Source: DATGJX01 sp035279385
GTDB taxonomy: Bacteria > Vulcanimicrobiota > Vulcanimicrobiia > Vulcanimicrobiales > Vulcanimicrobiaceae
Direction: 5' to 3'
NCBI GenBank assembly: GCA_035279385.1
Contig: DATEHZ010000111.1
Coordinates: forward strand, 1-22,921
DNA: 22,921 bases
Shown: positions 5,178 through 12,972 of the stretch, in pieces
Layout of the letters: every line of letters begins with the position of its first letter
How positions within the stretch are numbered: the first letter of the stretch is position 1
Program-made: the position numbers and the translations under genes
The notes under the pieces: generated by a model
Told to the model about the DNA's origin: nothing
Database searches by the model: none
The model's input: only the letters and a program-made list of their open reading frames with translations

Positions 5178-6803
5178 GTGGAGCAACTCGATCGCGACTT
5201 GCAAACGTTGGACGCCTCGAAAGACGCGTGGGCGCGACTTCCGCTCGAGAGAAAAATTGCGCTCCTCGACGGGCTCAAGCGTTCGATTTACGCTCTTGCA
5301 CCGCAGTGGGTGCAAGCGGCAGCCCGAGCAAAGGGCCTCAAACCCGATTCCCACCTGGCGGGCGAAGAATGGATTTCGGGGCCCTGGGCCGTGCTCTACG
5401 CCGTCAACCGCTACATTCGTACCCTGCGCGGCATCGCCGCGCGCGGCGCGTCGCCGGTCCCCAAACCGCACGTACGTGCCGACGGCCGCACGGTCGTCGA
5501 CGTCTTCCCCCGCACCGCATACGATCGTGTACTTTTAAGCGGCATTTCCGCGCAAGTATGGATGCAGCCGGGCGTACGGCCCGCCGACGTTGTCCGGGAA
5601 GCTGGTTCGTTTTACGCGCAGGCGCAGCCCAAAGGACGCGTCGCACTCGTGCTGGGTGCGGGAAATATCGCCAGCATTCCGCCGCTCGACGTGCTCTACA
5701 AACTGCTCGAGAGCGGCAGCGTCTGCATGCTCAAGATGAATCCGGTCAACGAGTACCTCGGCCCCATCTTCGAGCGCGCGTTTTCCGCGTTCGTCGATGC
5801 GGGATATCTGCGCTTCGCCTACGGAGGTGCCGACGTCGGCGCGTACTTGTGCGGACACGATCTCGTCGAAGAGATTCACGTTACCGGCAGCGAGGCGACC
5901 CACAACGCGATCGTATCGAGCGTGCGCGACCGCAAGCACGTGACCAGCGAGCTGGGCAACGTCAGTCCCACGATCGTCATCCCCGGGCCGTGGACCGATG
6001 ACGACCTTGCGTTCCAAGCCGAAAACATCGCAACGCAGAAAGCGCACAATGCCGGGTTCAATTGCATTGCGGCGCAAGTACTGATTCTGCCGAAAGCGTG
6101 GAATCTCGCCGGCACGCTGCGCGATCGGGTCGTCGCGGTTTTCGATCGCATGGAGCAGCGCCCCGAGTACTATCCCGGCGCCGCAGCGCGCCGCGCGCGT
6201 CTAGCGGGCGATCGAAGCCGTCTGCGCTCGGCCGTGTCAGTCGATCCCACCGGCATTGACAATCCTGCCTTCACGACGGAAGCCTTCTGCGGCGTGCTTG
6301 CGTGCGTAGAACTTTCCGGCGAGATCGAAGCGTACGTGCGCGATGCGGTCGCGTTCGCCAACGATCGCCTGCACGGAACGCTGGGCGTGAACCTCGTCGT
6401 CCATCCGGCCACGATGAAGGGGCATCCCGACGTGCTCGATCGCGCGCTCGCACAGCTGCGCTACGGATGCGTCGCCGTCAACGGCTGGACCGGCATCGGG
6501 TACTTCATCAGCGAGACGCCGTGGGGCGCGTTTCCCGGACACACGGTGCAGGACGCCGGAAGCGGCATCGGCGTCGTGCACAACTCGTACTTGCTCGCGC
6601 GCACCGAAAAGAGCATCGTGCACGCACCGTTCGCGCCGTTCCCGCGCAGCCTGCGCGGCGGCGAATTCTCGCTACTGCCGCGTCCGCCGTGGTTCGTCAC
6701 GAACCGGATGCAAGCCGAGATCGGGCGCGCGCTCTGCGACTTCGAAGTCTCGCCCTCGCCGCGCGGCGCCGTGCGAATCGCTTCACTCGCGATGCGCGGC
6801 TAA
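5178..6803 (+). CDS. aldehyde dehydrogenase family protein
   Basis: NAD(P)-dependent oxidoreductase of the aldehyde dehydrogenase superfamily, 541 residues. Visible signatures: a cofactor-domain stretch VALVLGAGNIASIPPLDVLY (155-174), HVTGSEATHN (234-243), the general base E258 in TSELGNVSP, and the nucleophile C296 in NAGFNCIAAQ. The HVTGSEATHN turn stands in the position of the family's FTGS motif. Residues 1-150 form an unusual helical N-terminus compared with standard ~480-residue ALDHs, and the last ~60 residues extend past the usual end. Substrate is not predictable. The GTG start has no Shine-Dalgarno but lies 6 nt after a TAGTAT -10, which suggests leaderless expression. The 3' end stops 6 nt from the convergent transporter small subunit gene. 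Confidence 0.9.
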   Translation: MEQLDRDLQTLDASKDAWARLPLERKIALLDGLKRSIYALAPQWVQAAARAKGLKPDSHLAGEEWISGPWAVLYAVNRYIRTLRGIAARGASPVPKPHVRADGRTVVDVFPRTAYDRVLLSGISAQVWMQPGVRPADVVREAGSFYAQAQPKGRVALVLGAGNIASIPPLDVLYKLLESGSVCMLKMNPVNEYLGPIFERAFSAFVDAGYLRFAYGGADVGAYLCGHDLVEEIHVTGSEATHNAIVSSVRDRKHVTSELGNVSPTIVIPGPWTDDDLAFQAENIATQKAHNAGFNCIAAQVLILPKAWNLAGTLRDRVVAVFDRMEQRPEYYPGAAARRARLAGDRSRLRSAVSVDPTGIDNPAFTTEAFCGVLACVELSGEIEAYVRDAVAFANDRLHGTLGVNLVVHPATMKGHPDVLDRALAQLRYGCVAVNGWTGIGYFISETPWGAFPGHTVQDAGSGIGVVHNSYLLARTEKSIVHAPFAPFPRSLRGGEFSLLPRPPWFVTNRMQAEIGRALCDFEVSPSPRGAVRIASLAMRG

Positions 6804-6809
6804 GGCGCG

Positions 6810-6923
6810 CTACTGGAATAGCTTTATCGCGTTGCGCAGCGTCATCGCGACGCCCCACAGCAGCGGCAAGCCGACGAACGCCCACGCGAGCGCGAGTTTA
6901 ACGGCGGTGCTCGCCCGCGTCAT
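6810..6923 (-). CDS. MFS transporter small subunit (37-aa one-helix membrane protein)
   Basis: Its ATG (6923-6921) overlaps the stop TGA of the upstream OFA transporter (ATGA). The 37-residue product starts MTRASTAVKLALAWAFVGL and continues PLLWGVAMTLRNAIKLFQ. It has a short basic start, one transmembrane helix with the Trp-x-x-Val-Gly-Leu-Pro-Leu-x-Trp-Gly-Val pattern, and an amphipathic end. This closely resembles the short accessory subunits annotated next to oxalate/formate antiporter-like MFS proteins ('MFS transporter small subunit'). The name rests on that known association; the exact role (stability, assembly) is not established from sequence. Translational coupling to the transporter is likely. 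The stop is 6 nt from the end of the convergent aldehyde dehydrogenase gene. Confidence 0.85.
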   Translation of the reverse strand: MTRASTAVKLALAWAFVGLPLLWGVAMTLRNAIKLFQ

Positions 6924-8287
6924 ACCGCGGCCTCCGGTTCGGCGTTCGCCGCCAGTTCTTCTTCCGCCGAATAGTAGTGCCGTTCGTGCACCGGCGTCAT
7001 CAGCAGATTACAGATCAGGCCGATGACGAGCAGCAGCGCCATCACGTACATCGTCGTGTTGTAGGCTCCCGATGCGGGAACGCCGTGCGCGATCTGGTAT
7101 TGCCGCATGTAGTTCACGATCACGGGACCGAACACGCCCGCTGCGGACCAAGCCGTGAGCAGCCGTCCGTGAATCGCGCCGACGTGCATCGTCCCGAAAA
7201 TGTCGCGCAGGTAAGCGGGGATCGTCGAAAAGCCGCCGCCGTACATGCTCAGAATGACGCAATAACAGGCGACGAACACGGCGATGTTGCCGGCTCTTCC
7301 CGCGCTGGGAACGATCGCATACAACACCGCGCCGAGCAAAAAGAAGACGACGTACGTGTTTTTGCGTCCGATGTAATCCGAAAACGACGCCCAGAAGAAC
7401 CGGCCGCCCATATTGAACAGACTCAGCAAGCCGACGAATCCTGCGGCCGCGACGACGCTCACTCTTCCGGGGAACATCTCCTGACTCATGGCCGAGGCTT
7501 GGCCGAGCACGCCGATTCCCGCGGTGACGTTGAGGCAGAGCACCCACCACAGCAGATAAAACTGCGGCGTGCGCACGGCCTGATCGACGTGCACGTGACG
7601 CGTCGTGATCAGCTTTTGCGGCGCTGCCGGCGCAACATACCCTGCAGGCTTCCAGCCTTGTGCGGGCAGGCGTACGAGAAACGTTCCGACCATCATCACG
7701 CAAAAATAGAGAATCCCGAGCGTCAAGAACGTCGGCGCGACGCCCTGCGGCGCGATATTTGCGTAGCGGCTCATCAAAAACACGGAGAGCGGCGATGCGA
7801 TGAGGGCCCCGCCGCCGAAGCCCATGATGGCAAGTCCGGTCGCCATACCCGGACGATCCGGGAACCACTTGATCAGCGTGGAGACCGGCGAAATGTACCC
7901 GATGCCCAGGCCAATCCCGCCGATGATCCCGTAGCCCACGTACATGAGCCAGATGTTGTGCGCGTACGTACCGAACGCCGAGATGATGAATCCGCCGCCG
8001 AAAAAACACGCGGCGGTGAACATTGCCTTACGCGGCCCTTGCTCTTCCACCCACCGCCCCATGAACGCCGCGGAGAGACCGAGGAACACGATCGCCAGCG
8101 TGAAGATCCAGCCCAGTTCGGTGAGTTTCCAGCCGCCGACTTTACTCAGCGGCAAATTAAAAACGCTGAACGCGTACGCTTGGCCGATGCACAAATGTAT
8201 CGCCAGCGCGGCCGGAGGAACCAGCCACCGGTTATAGTCGTGACGTGCGACGGTATGGCTGCGGTCCAGGACCGAGATCGCGCTCAT
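6920..8287 (-). CDS. OFA-family MFS transporter (oxalate/formate antiporter-like)
   Basis: 455 residues with about 12 hydrophobic segments, in the inner membrane. The loop GRWVEEQGPRKAM (77-89) matches MFS motif A. The block GYISPVSTLIKWFPDRPG, then MATGLAIMGFGGGALI (130-163), is characteristic of the oxalate:formate antiporter (OFA) family, and a second motif-A-like loop is DYIGRKNTY. The substrate is probably a small carboxylate, but oxalate or formate is not proven. The start ATG at 8287 has no Shine-Dalgarno; instead TTGCCG-N17-TAGTAT ends 6 nt before it, so the mRNA is probably leaderless. The downstream small subunit overlaps its stop. Upstream lies a co-oriented TonB receptor, possibly the outer-membrane half of the same uptake path. 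Confidence 0.92.
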   Translation of the reverse strand: MSAISVLDRSHTVARHDYNRWLVPPAALAIHLCIGQAYAFSVFNLPLSKVGGWKLTELGWIFTLAIVFLGLSAAFMGRWVEEQGPRKAMFTAACFFGGGFIISAFGTYAHNIWLMYVGYGIIGGIGLGIGYISPVSTLIKWFPDRPGMATGLAIMGFGGGALIASPLSVFLMSRYANIAPQGVAPTFLTLGILYFCVMMVGTFLVRLPAQGWKPAGYVAPAAPQKLITTRHVHVDQAVRTPQFYLLWWVLCLNVTAGIGVLGQASAMSQEMFPGRVSVVAAAGFVGLLSLFNMGGRFFWASFSDYIGRKNTYVVFFLLGAVLYAIVPSAGRAGNIAVFVACYCVILSMYGGGFSTIPAYLRDIFGTMHVGAIHGRLLTAWSAAGVFGPVIVNYMRQYQIAHGVPASGAYNTTMYVMALLLVIGLICNLLMTPVHERHYYSAEEELAANAEPEAAV

Positions 8288-8293
8288 TGCTAC

Positions 8294-8322
8294 ATACTAG
8301 GCGCCTATCGAACGCCCGGCAA
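8294..8322 (-). promoter_or_regulatory. sigma-70-like promoter of the OFA transporter gene, predicted leaderless
   Basis: On the - strand TTGCCG (8322-8317), a 17-bp spacer, TAGTAT (8299-8294), then 6 nt to the ATG at 8287. The expected transcription start coincides with the start codon. A 10-bp palindrome TAGGCGCCTA (8298-8307) overlaps the upstream edge of the -10 and could be an operator. The promoter lies immediately after the stop codon of the TonB receptor gene. Confidence 0.6.
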
Positions 8323-8323
8323 T

Positions 8324-10747
8324 TCATCCGTTTGGATGATGCGCCGCTTCTTTTTTCTTGGGCGCCCGCTGCGCCCAGCGAACGTCGTACTCCACCGTAA
8401 ACGATCGCGGCGGCAGCGGGGTGGTCGCAAACGCGAACGACCCGCCGCCGGCAACCGGCAACGGATCGACGCCTTGATACGTCGTGAAGAGGCCGGTGTG
8501 CGTCCCGAAGAGATTGCTTTCGAAGAGCCGCAGGGATCCGCGCTGCAAAGTGACGACCACACCCGCGTTGTACACGGTATATGCCGGCAGATTTTGCCAG
8601 TTGTTCGAGGCAGTGAATTGCGCGTTGAGCAGCCACTCGAGACGCGCGCGCGCAGCGATCCCGTCGAACGTAAGGCCCGCCGTCCGAAGCGGATGATGCG
8701 GCAACTGAGCGCCCGGAGTGTAATAGCTTCCGGAGTACGTCAGCCGCGGATCGAGCGACGAGAGCGACGCGCTGCTGACGGCGTAGTTTGGAAATATCGC
8801 GAGACTGCGGCCGAGCGCGACGCGCCCGCTCACCGTGAAACCCTGATTGATTTGATCGAGGCCGCTGACGTATTGACTCACGTACACGCGCGATGCATCG
8901 AACGGACTCGCACCGCACACCGTCGGCTGCGACCACACCGCTCTCAGCGATGCGAGATACGCGGCTGCACCATTCGGAAAGATGGAGCCCGGCTCGGCTG
9001 CAAACGGCACGGCGGAAAACATTCCCTGACCGCTAAACCGGTTGCGATACACGTTGAACGTGACCTGCCCTCGCTTCCACGAGTGGCGCCATCCGCCGTT
9101 GTACTGCAGGGAAGATTGCGGCACGGCTTCGTCGCCCGGCCCGTTGACGAAGACCGATTTGTTGAAGCAATCGTACTGGGCCGTCATCGCATCGCCGACA
9201 ACGCTGCTGAAGGTGTATGCCGGTTGCGCGCTGCCGATGCCCGTTCCCAGCGTAAAAACGTCGGCGGTGCGCGGCTGCCACGTCGCCTGTGCGTACAGTT
9301 CTAGGTTACTGCCCGCACCGGTCCCCGAGGCCTGCGATAGCGTGTAGTCGACCGCGAGTTTGTCGTTCGATTTGACCTTGTCGCCCACCCAGATACTGCC
9401 GAAGCGCTCCTCGCGTACGTTCGACGTACTGCCGCTCGCGTTGTACGTCGACGTGAACCGGCTCCCGTTCCCGTTCAGAAAAGCGCCGCCGGAGAGCGTG
9501 TGCCGCCGCGCCGACGCGCTTGTGTAGAGACCTGCGGACCACCACGGATAGGACCCGCTCGACGCGTAGGGATTCACCACGCCGTTCAGGGTACGATTCG
9601 GCTCGTCGTCCGTCGAGTGAAAACGTCCGGCATTCGCAAAGATGTTGTACTCGACGTGCCCGGCGATCGACGAAAGACTCAACGTTTGCATCACGTTACC
9701 GCTGTGGGAAATAACGCCGGGTCCAAAACCGCACGGCAGCAACGCCGTCGCGCTCGAGCAGATATTCGAACGTCTCGCGCTCCCGCCCAAAATCGAATAC
9801 TTCACGCTTGTTGCGGGCGAGAGCGCGAGCGAGATCTTGAACATGTCGGCCGTACGGGAGAGTCCGCCCTGATGCGTATAAGCATATCCCGACGCATCGG
9901 TATAGAAGCGCCCGTCCAGCGGAAAATCTTGCCCGCCGGCGGAGTGCTCGAACACCATCGCCGTTTTCCCGGCGCCGCCGCCTATCGTCCAATTTCCGAG
10001 CGTATCGCCGTAATTGCCGGCCACGCCGCTGAAGCGGTACGTCCACAGTTTCGTCGGCTGCGCCGTATAGAAACTCACCATTCCGGCCGGACTCATCGCG
10101 CCTGGAGAAAAATTCACCGAGGCTCCGCCGAACAGATCCTGCAGTCCGCCCATTGCCTGTGCCGCCGCACCCCGCACCTGCACCCCGTCGATCGAATACG
10201 CGGTTTGAGAGGCGTCGGCGCCGTGCAGCGAGATGTTGAACGCCGAGTCGCTGCCGTACAATTGGTCCTCGACGTCGACGCCCGCGATCTTGCCGAGTGC
10301 ATCGACGAGCGATTGAGAGACCTTGCGCTCCGGGCTTTGCTCGGTGATGCTCTGCGTCGTGACGTTCACGCCGCCGCGCACGACCACGTCGGCGATCGTC
10401 GGCATCGACGGCACGAGCGCCACGGCAACGTTTACGCGGTCCGCCTCGCCGACGTCCGCCTCGGCGGCGTCGCTGTCGGCGTACCCGCCCGCTTTGACCT
10501 GCACGCGATAGATGCCAGGCTGAACGTTCTCGAAGATCAGCAGCCCTTTGGCATTGGTAAGCGAGCTCTGCGGTTCATCACCGCCGAGCAGAAAGACCTG
10601 CGCGTTATCGATGGGCTTGCCGGTCGACGCGTCCGTGACGGTGACCACGATGAAGCCGCTGCGCTGACTTTGCGCCAAAGCAGTTGCGGAGAACGGCGCG
10701 AGCGTAAGCGCCCATACGCACGCAAAAAGAAGCACCCGCACAACCAT
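8324..10747 (-). CDS. TonB-dependent receptor with N-terminal carboxypeptidase-regulatory-like domain
   Basis: Outer-membrane active-transport receptor, 807 residues. A signal peptide covers residues 1-25 (hydrophobic core LLFACVWALTLAPFSA, cleavage after ALA). A carboxypeptidase-D regulatory-like beta sandwich spans about 32-112 (VVTVTDASTGKPIDNAQVFL, GIYRVQVKAGGYA). ADVVVRGGV (120-127) fits the TonB-box region, and the plug spans about 135-230 (ISLHGADASQTAYSIDGVQV). The remainder is an aromatic-rich beta-barrel, and FTVEYDVRW is a plausible last strand. An atypical 18-residue basic/His tail follows it. No TonB/ExbBD or binding protein lies nearby, so the substrate is unknown; the co-oriented OFA transporter downstream suggests a small organic acid, as inference only. 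The start ATG has no clear Shine-Dalgarno. Confidence 0.92.
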   Translation of the reverse strand: MVVRVLLFACVWALTLAPFSATALAQSQRSGFIVVTVTDASTGKPIDNAQVFLLGGDEPQSSLTNAKGLLIFENVQPGIYRVQVKAGGYADSDAAEADVGEADRVNVAVALVPSMPTIADVVVRGGVNVTTQSITEQSPERKVSQSLVDALGKIAGVDVEDQLYGSDSAFNISLHGADASQTAYSIDGVQVRGAAAQAMGGLQDLFGGASVNFSPGAMSPAGMVSFYTAQPTKLWTYRFSGVAGNYGDTLGNWTIGGGAGKTAMVFEHSAGGQDFPLDGRFYTDASGYAYTHQGGLSRTADMFKISLALSPATSVKYSILGGSARRSNICSSATALLPCGFGPGVISHSGNVMQTLSLSSIAGHVEYNIFANAGRFHSTDDEPNRTLNGVVNPYASSGSYPWWSAGLYTSASARRHTLSGGAFLNGNGSRFTSTYNASGSTSNVREERFGSIWVGDKVKSNDKLAVDYTLSQASGTGAGSNLELYAQATWQPRTADVFTLGTGIGSAQPAYTFSSVVGDAMTAQYDCFNKSVFVNGPGDEAVPQSSLQYNGGWRHSWKRGQVTFNVYRNRFSGQGMFSAVPFAAEPGSIFPNGAAAYLASLRAVWSQPTVCGASPFDASRVYVSQYVSGLDQINQGFTVSGRVALGRSLAIFPNYAVSSASLSSLDPRLTYSGSYYTPGAQLPHHPLRTAGLTFDGIAARARLEWLLNAQFTASNNWQNLPAYTVYNAGVVVTLQRGSLRLFESNLFGTHTGLFTTYQGVDPLPVAGGGSFAFATTPLPPRSFTVEYDVRWAQRAPKKKEAAHHPNG

Positions 10748-10816
10748 ACGAACGCACTTCGCCCGTTGCGCGTGACGGCCTTGCGAATCGACCGCGGAGG
10801 CCGCCGCTAAGCCCGC

Positions 10817-11212
10817 CTACCGCTCTTTCGCGCCGTTTTGCACGGAGAGTTCCCAACGATATCCGTCCGGGTCGTGAAACCACAGGCCCATGTGCGGCGA
10901 GCCGGGCGCCTCGGGACCGATCTCCTCGCCGGGGTCTTCGAGTTTCACGCCGTTTTTCTTCAGCGACTCGAGCGCTTTGCGAAGTACGTGCATGTTCTCA
11001 ACGTGAAACGACAGGTGTTCGAAGGCGCCGGGATGCGGTACGCCCTTGAAAAGAACGATCGTGATCGCATCGTTCGAGAGGCCGACGCCGTCCTCGAACC
11101 GGAACAGCTCTTCGAGATCGAAATTCTTCGTCCAAAACGCTGCGCCGGCATCGGGATCGCGCACGGCGAGTCCGAAATGCCCGACGACGCCCAAGTGAAC
11201 TTCATCACGCAA
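10817..11212 (-). CDS. VOC (glyoxalase/bleomycin-resistance fold) family protein
   Basis: 131 residues. The pattern VGHFGLAVRDPDAGAAFWTK (first strand-helix), HLSFHVENMHVLRKALE (middle strand-helix) and HMGLWFHDPDGYRWELSVQ (metal-site strand, with E-x-W-Glu-type ending) is typical of a single-chain VOC metalloenzyme or binding protein that works as a dimer. Candidate metal ligands are the first-strand His, the His of HLSFHV and the Glu of WELSV. The start is uncertain: no ATG fits, and TTG at 11212 overlaps the end of the GNAT gene by 8 nt, with a second TTG six codons later. Part of a minus-strand run with the GNAT and peptidase genes. The specific reaction cannot be assigned. Confidence 0.85.
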   Translation of the reverse strand: MRDEVHLGVVGHFGLAVRDPDAGAAFWTKNFDLEELFRFEDGVGLSNDAITIVLFKGVPHPGAFEHLSFHVENMHVLRKALESLKKNGVKLEDPGEEIGPEAPGSPHMGLWFHDPDGYRWELSVQNGAKER

Positions 11213-11708
11213 CCTTCTCGTAGCGCATCAAGTCGCGCTTATACGCTCGAATGATGCGATCGTAGCGCATGCCCAAACGGTTCGCAAGCGCGATCGAAGG
11301 AGCGTTGAAGCGGTCGATGAGCGCATACAGGCGGGCGACGCGCAGCTCGCGCAAGGCGAAATTCATGACCGCATGCGCCGCTTCCGCAGCATATCCGCGT
11401 CCGTGATACGCCTTGTTGAAAATCCAGGCGATCTCGATATCGGGCTCGTGACCCGGTATCTGCGTGATGCCGCATTCGCCGATCACGCGATGATCGGCTT
11501 TGTGCACGACGGGCCAGATGCCGTAGCCCTGCTGCTCGTCGCGTTCGATCATGCGCCGCACCAGGCGCTCCGTCTGTTCTCGTGTGAGTGCACCGCAAGG
11601 AATGAAGTGCATCGTCTGCGGATCGCCGTAGATCGCGAGCGCGTCGTCCAGGTCCCGCGACGGCTCCCATTTTCGGATGAGCAGCCGCTCTGTTTCGATG
11701 AAACTCAC
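11205..11708 (-). CDS. GNAT-family N-acetyltransferase (RimJ/RimL-like)
   Basis: 167 residues. It starts SFIETERLLIRKWEPSRDLD, the standard opening of RimJ/RimL-type GNATs that use acetyl-CoA to modify amino groups. The acetyl-CoA pyrophosphate loop is IFNKAYHGRGYAAEA (R/Q-x-x-G-x-G/A type), followed by the AHAVMNFALREL helix and the ALIDRFNAPSIALANRLGM motif-B segment. The start is GTG 11708, 20 nt after the stop of the P1 peptidase gene, so the two are probably co-transcribed. Its stop overlaps the start of the VOC gene. The acceptor (ribosomal protein, antibiotic or small amine) is unknown. Confidence 0.9.
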   Translation of the reverse strand: MSFIETERLLIRKWEPSRDLDDALAIYGDPQTMHFIPCGALTREQTERLVRRMIERDEQQGYGIWPVVHKADHRVIGECGITQIPGHEPDIEIAWIFNKAYHGRGYAAEAAHAVMNFALRELRVARLYALIDRFNAPSIALANRLGMRYDRIIRAYKRDLMRYEKVA

Positions 11709-11728
11709 GTGTCCGCGCAGCTTTTCAT

Positions 11729-12904
11729 CTAGTTTTTGGCTTCCTCCAGCATCTTCATGACGCGATCGACCGGCAACCCGTACACGGTGTCGCCGTTTTT
11801 CCCCGTCGTCGTCTTGCCATTGAAAAGCGCGTCGTAAATTGCGCCTTCCGTCGCCTCGACCGTCGCCAAGTACACCGCGTTGAGCGTGTCTTCGTCTTGC
11901 AAAATGCGTGCGTGCGGCGCCTCGATGTCGTATTTCGGCGTGCGCTCGAAGACGTATCCCGTACTGAACGCGATAAACACGTCGCCGCTTCCGAGCGCGC
12001 TGTAGAGCCCCGTGCGCGCCATTCCGAGCGCCGCGCGCTTTGCCAGCGCACGCAACTGCCGCGAGTCGAGCGGGGCGTTCGTCGCGATGACGATGATGAT
12101 GCTTCCGTACGCCGGACGGCCGTGCAGCGCGGCTTGCTGCCCGACGTGCGGTTTGTATTCGTTGGCCAGCCGCGCGCCGACGTGCACGCCGTTAATCGTG
12201 AGCAGACGGCGCGTGCCGCCGCCGCTCGTGTTGTCGTTGACGAGAACGCCGACGGTGTACCCGCCGAGATCTTTTGGAATAACGCGCGACGCCGATCCGA
12301 TGCCGCCTTTAAAACTGAACGCTGCCATGCCGGTGCCGGCGCCGACGCCGCCGCGCGCAAACTCTCCCGTCTTCGCCGAATCGAGCAACTGCACGACGTC
12401 GTTCGCGCTCACCGCCCGCGCCGTGATGTCGTTCAGAAACTGATCGTCGCATTCCGCGACGACGGGAAGCGGAACGGTGTCGTGCACGCCGATCTCCGGG
12501 TGCTTGCGCATCATCCACGAGATCACGCCGTCGTCCGCGCGGCCGATGTCGAGCGTATCCGTGAGCACGATCGGCGTCTCCAAAAAGCCCGCCTCGTTCA
12601 CCCAATGCGTCCCCGTCATCTCGCCGTTTCCGTTGAACGGGAAGGCCGCGGCCGAGACTTTGTGCGCCCACGGGTCCGCGTTCGGCAGAATCGCCGTCGC
12701 ACCGGTCCGAATGCTCCGGCCCTCGACTTTTGTCACATTGGATACCATGACTCCGGGGACATCGGTAATACCATTAAGCGGCCCCGAGGGGTACAATCCA
12801 AATCTGAACGGTATGGCGGCCGAGGCGCTCGTGCCCGCGGCGAGCATAAGTATGCACAGCAGTGCGGCTATAGCACGTCCCATGGCGCAGGACATTAGGC
12901 CCAT
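11729..12904 (-). CDS. P1-family peptidase (DmpA-like N-terminal nucleophile aminopeptidase), exported
   Basis: 391 residues from the first ATG. A more classical signal peptide starts at the eighth codon (ATG 12883): MGRAIAALLCILMLAAG, cleavage after ASA. The body matches L-aminopeptidase/D-esterase DmpA: LNGITDVPGVMVSN, GGVGAGTGM (185-193), YTVGVLVNDN (216-225), and the self-cleavage site Gly267-Ser268 in AYGSIIIVIATNAPL. In DmpA this Gly-Ser bond is cut autocatalytically and the Ser becomes the N-terminal nucleophile. A periplasmic or secreted peptidase acting on small peptides, amides or esters is expected. Neither start has a Shine-Dalgarno; TAATGT (12897-12892) lies 8 nt before the second ATG, so a nearly leaderless mRNA is possible. 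First gene of the minus-strand run and divergent from pckA. Confidence 0.9.
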   Translation of the reverse strand: MGLMSCAMGRAIAALLCILMLAAGTSASAAIPFRFGLYPSGPLNGITDVPGVMVSNVTKVEGRSIRTGATAILPNADPWAHKVSAAAFPFNGNGEMTGTHWVNEAGFLETPIVLTDTLDIGRADDGVISWMMRKHPEIGVHDTVPLPVVAECDDQFLNDITARAVSANDVVQLLDSAKTGEFARGGVGAGTGMAAFSFKGGIGSASRVIPKDLGGYTVGVLVNDNTSGGGTRRLLTINGVHVGARLANEYKPHVGQQAALHGRPAYGSIIIVIATNAPLDSRQLRALAKRAALGMARTGLYSALGSGDVFIAFSTGYVFERTPKYDIEAPHARILQDEDTLNAVYLATVEATEGAIYDALFNGKTTTGKNGDTVYGLPVDRVMKMLEEAKN

Positions 12905-12972
12905 CGGCTGAGCGGGCCCTGCAGGCTCGCTCTATCGCCTTACCTAAGTCCTGACCTTTACTGATAGGGAGA
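12905..12972. promoter_or_regulatory. 68-nt divergent intergenic region between P1 peptidase and pckA
   Basis: It contains the pckA ribosome binding site AGGGAGA (12966-12972), immediately before ATG 12973. I find no convincing -35/-10 pair. ACCTTTACTGATAG (12954-12967) is the most AT-rich part and the likeliest promoter region for pckA. Confidence 0.4.

Noticed and set aside
6977..9304. Long plus-strand open frame (775 codons) opposite the OFA transporter and TonB receptor genes
   Set aside because: It is rich in Arg, His and Asp with no motif, spans two well-supported genes and their promoter, and is an antisense shadow.
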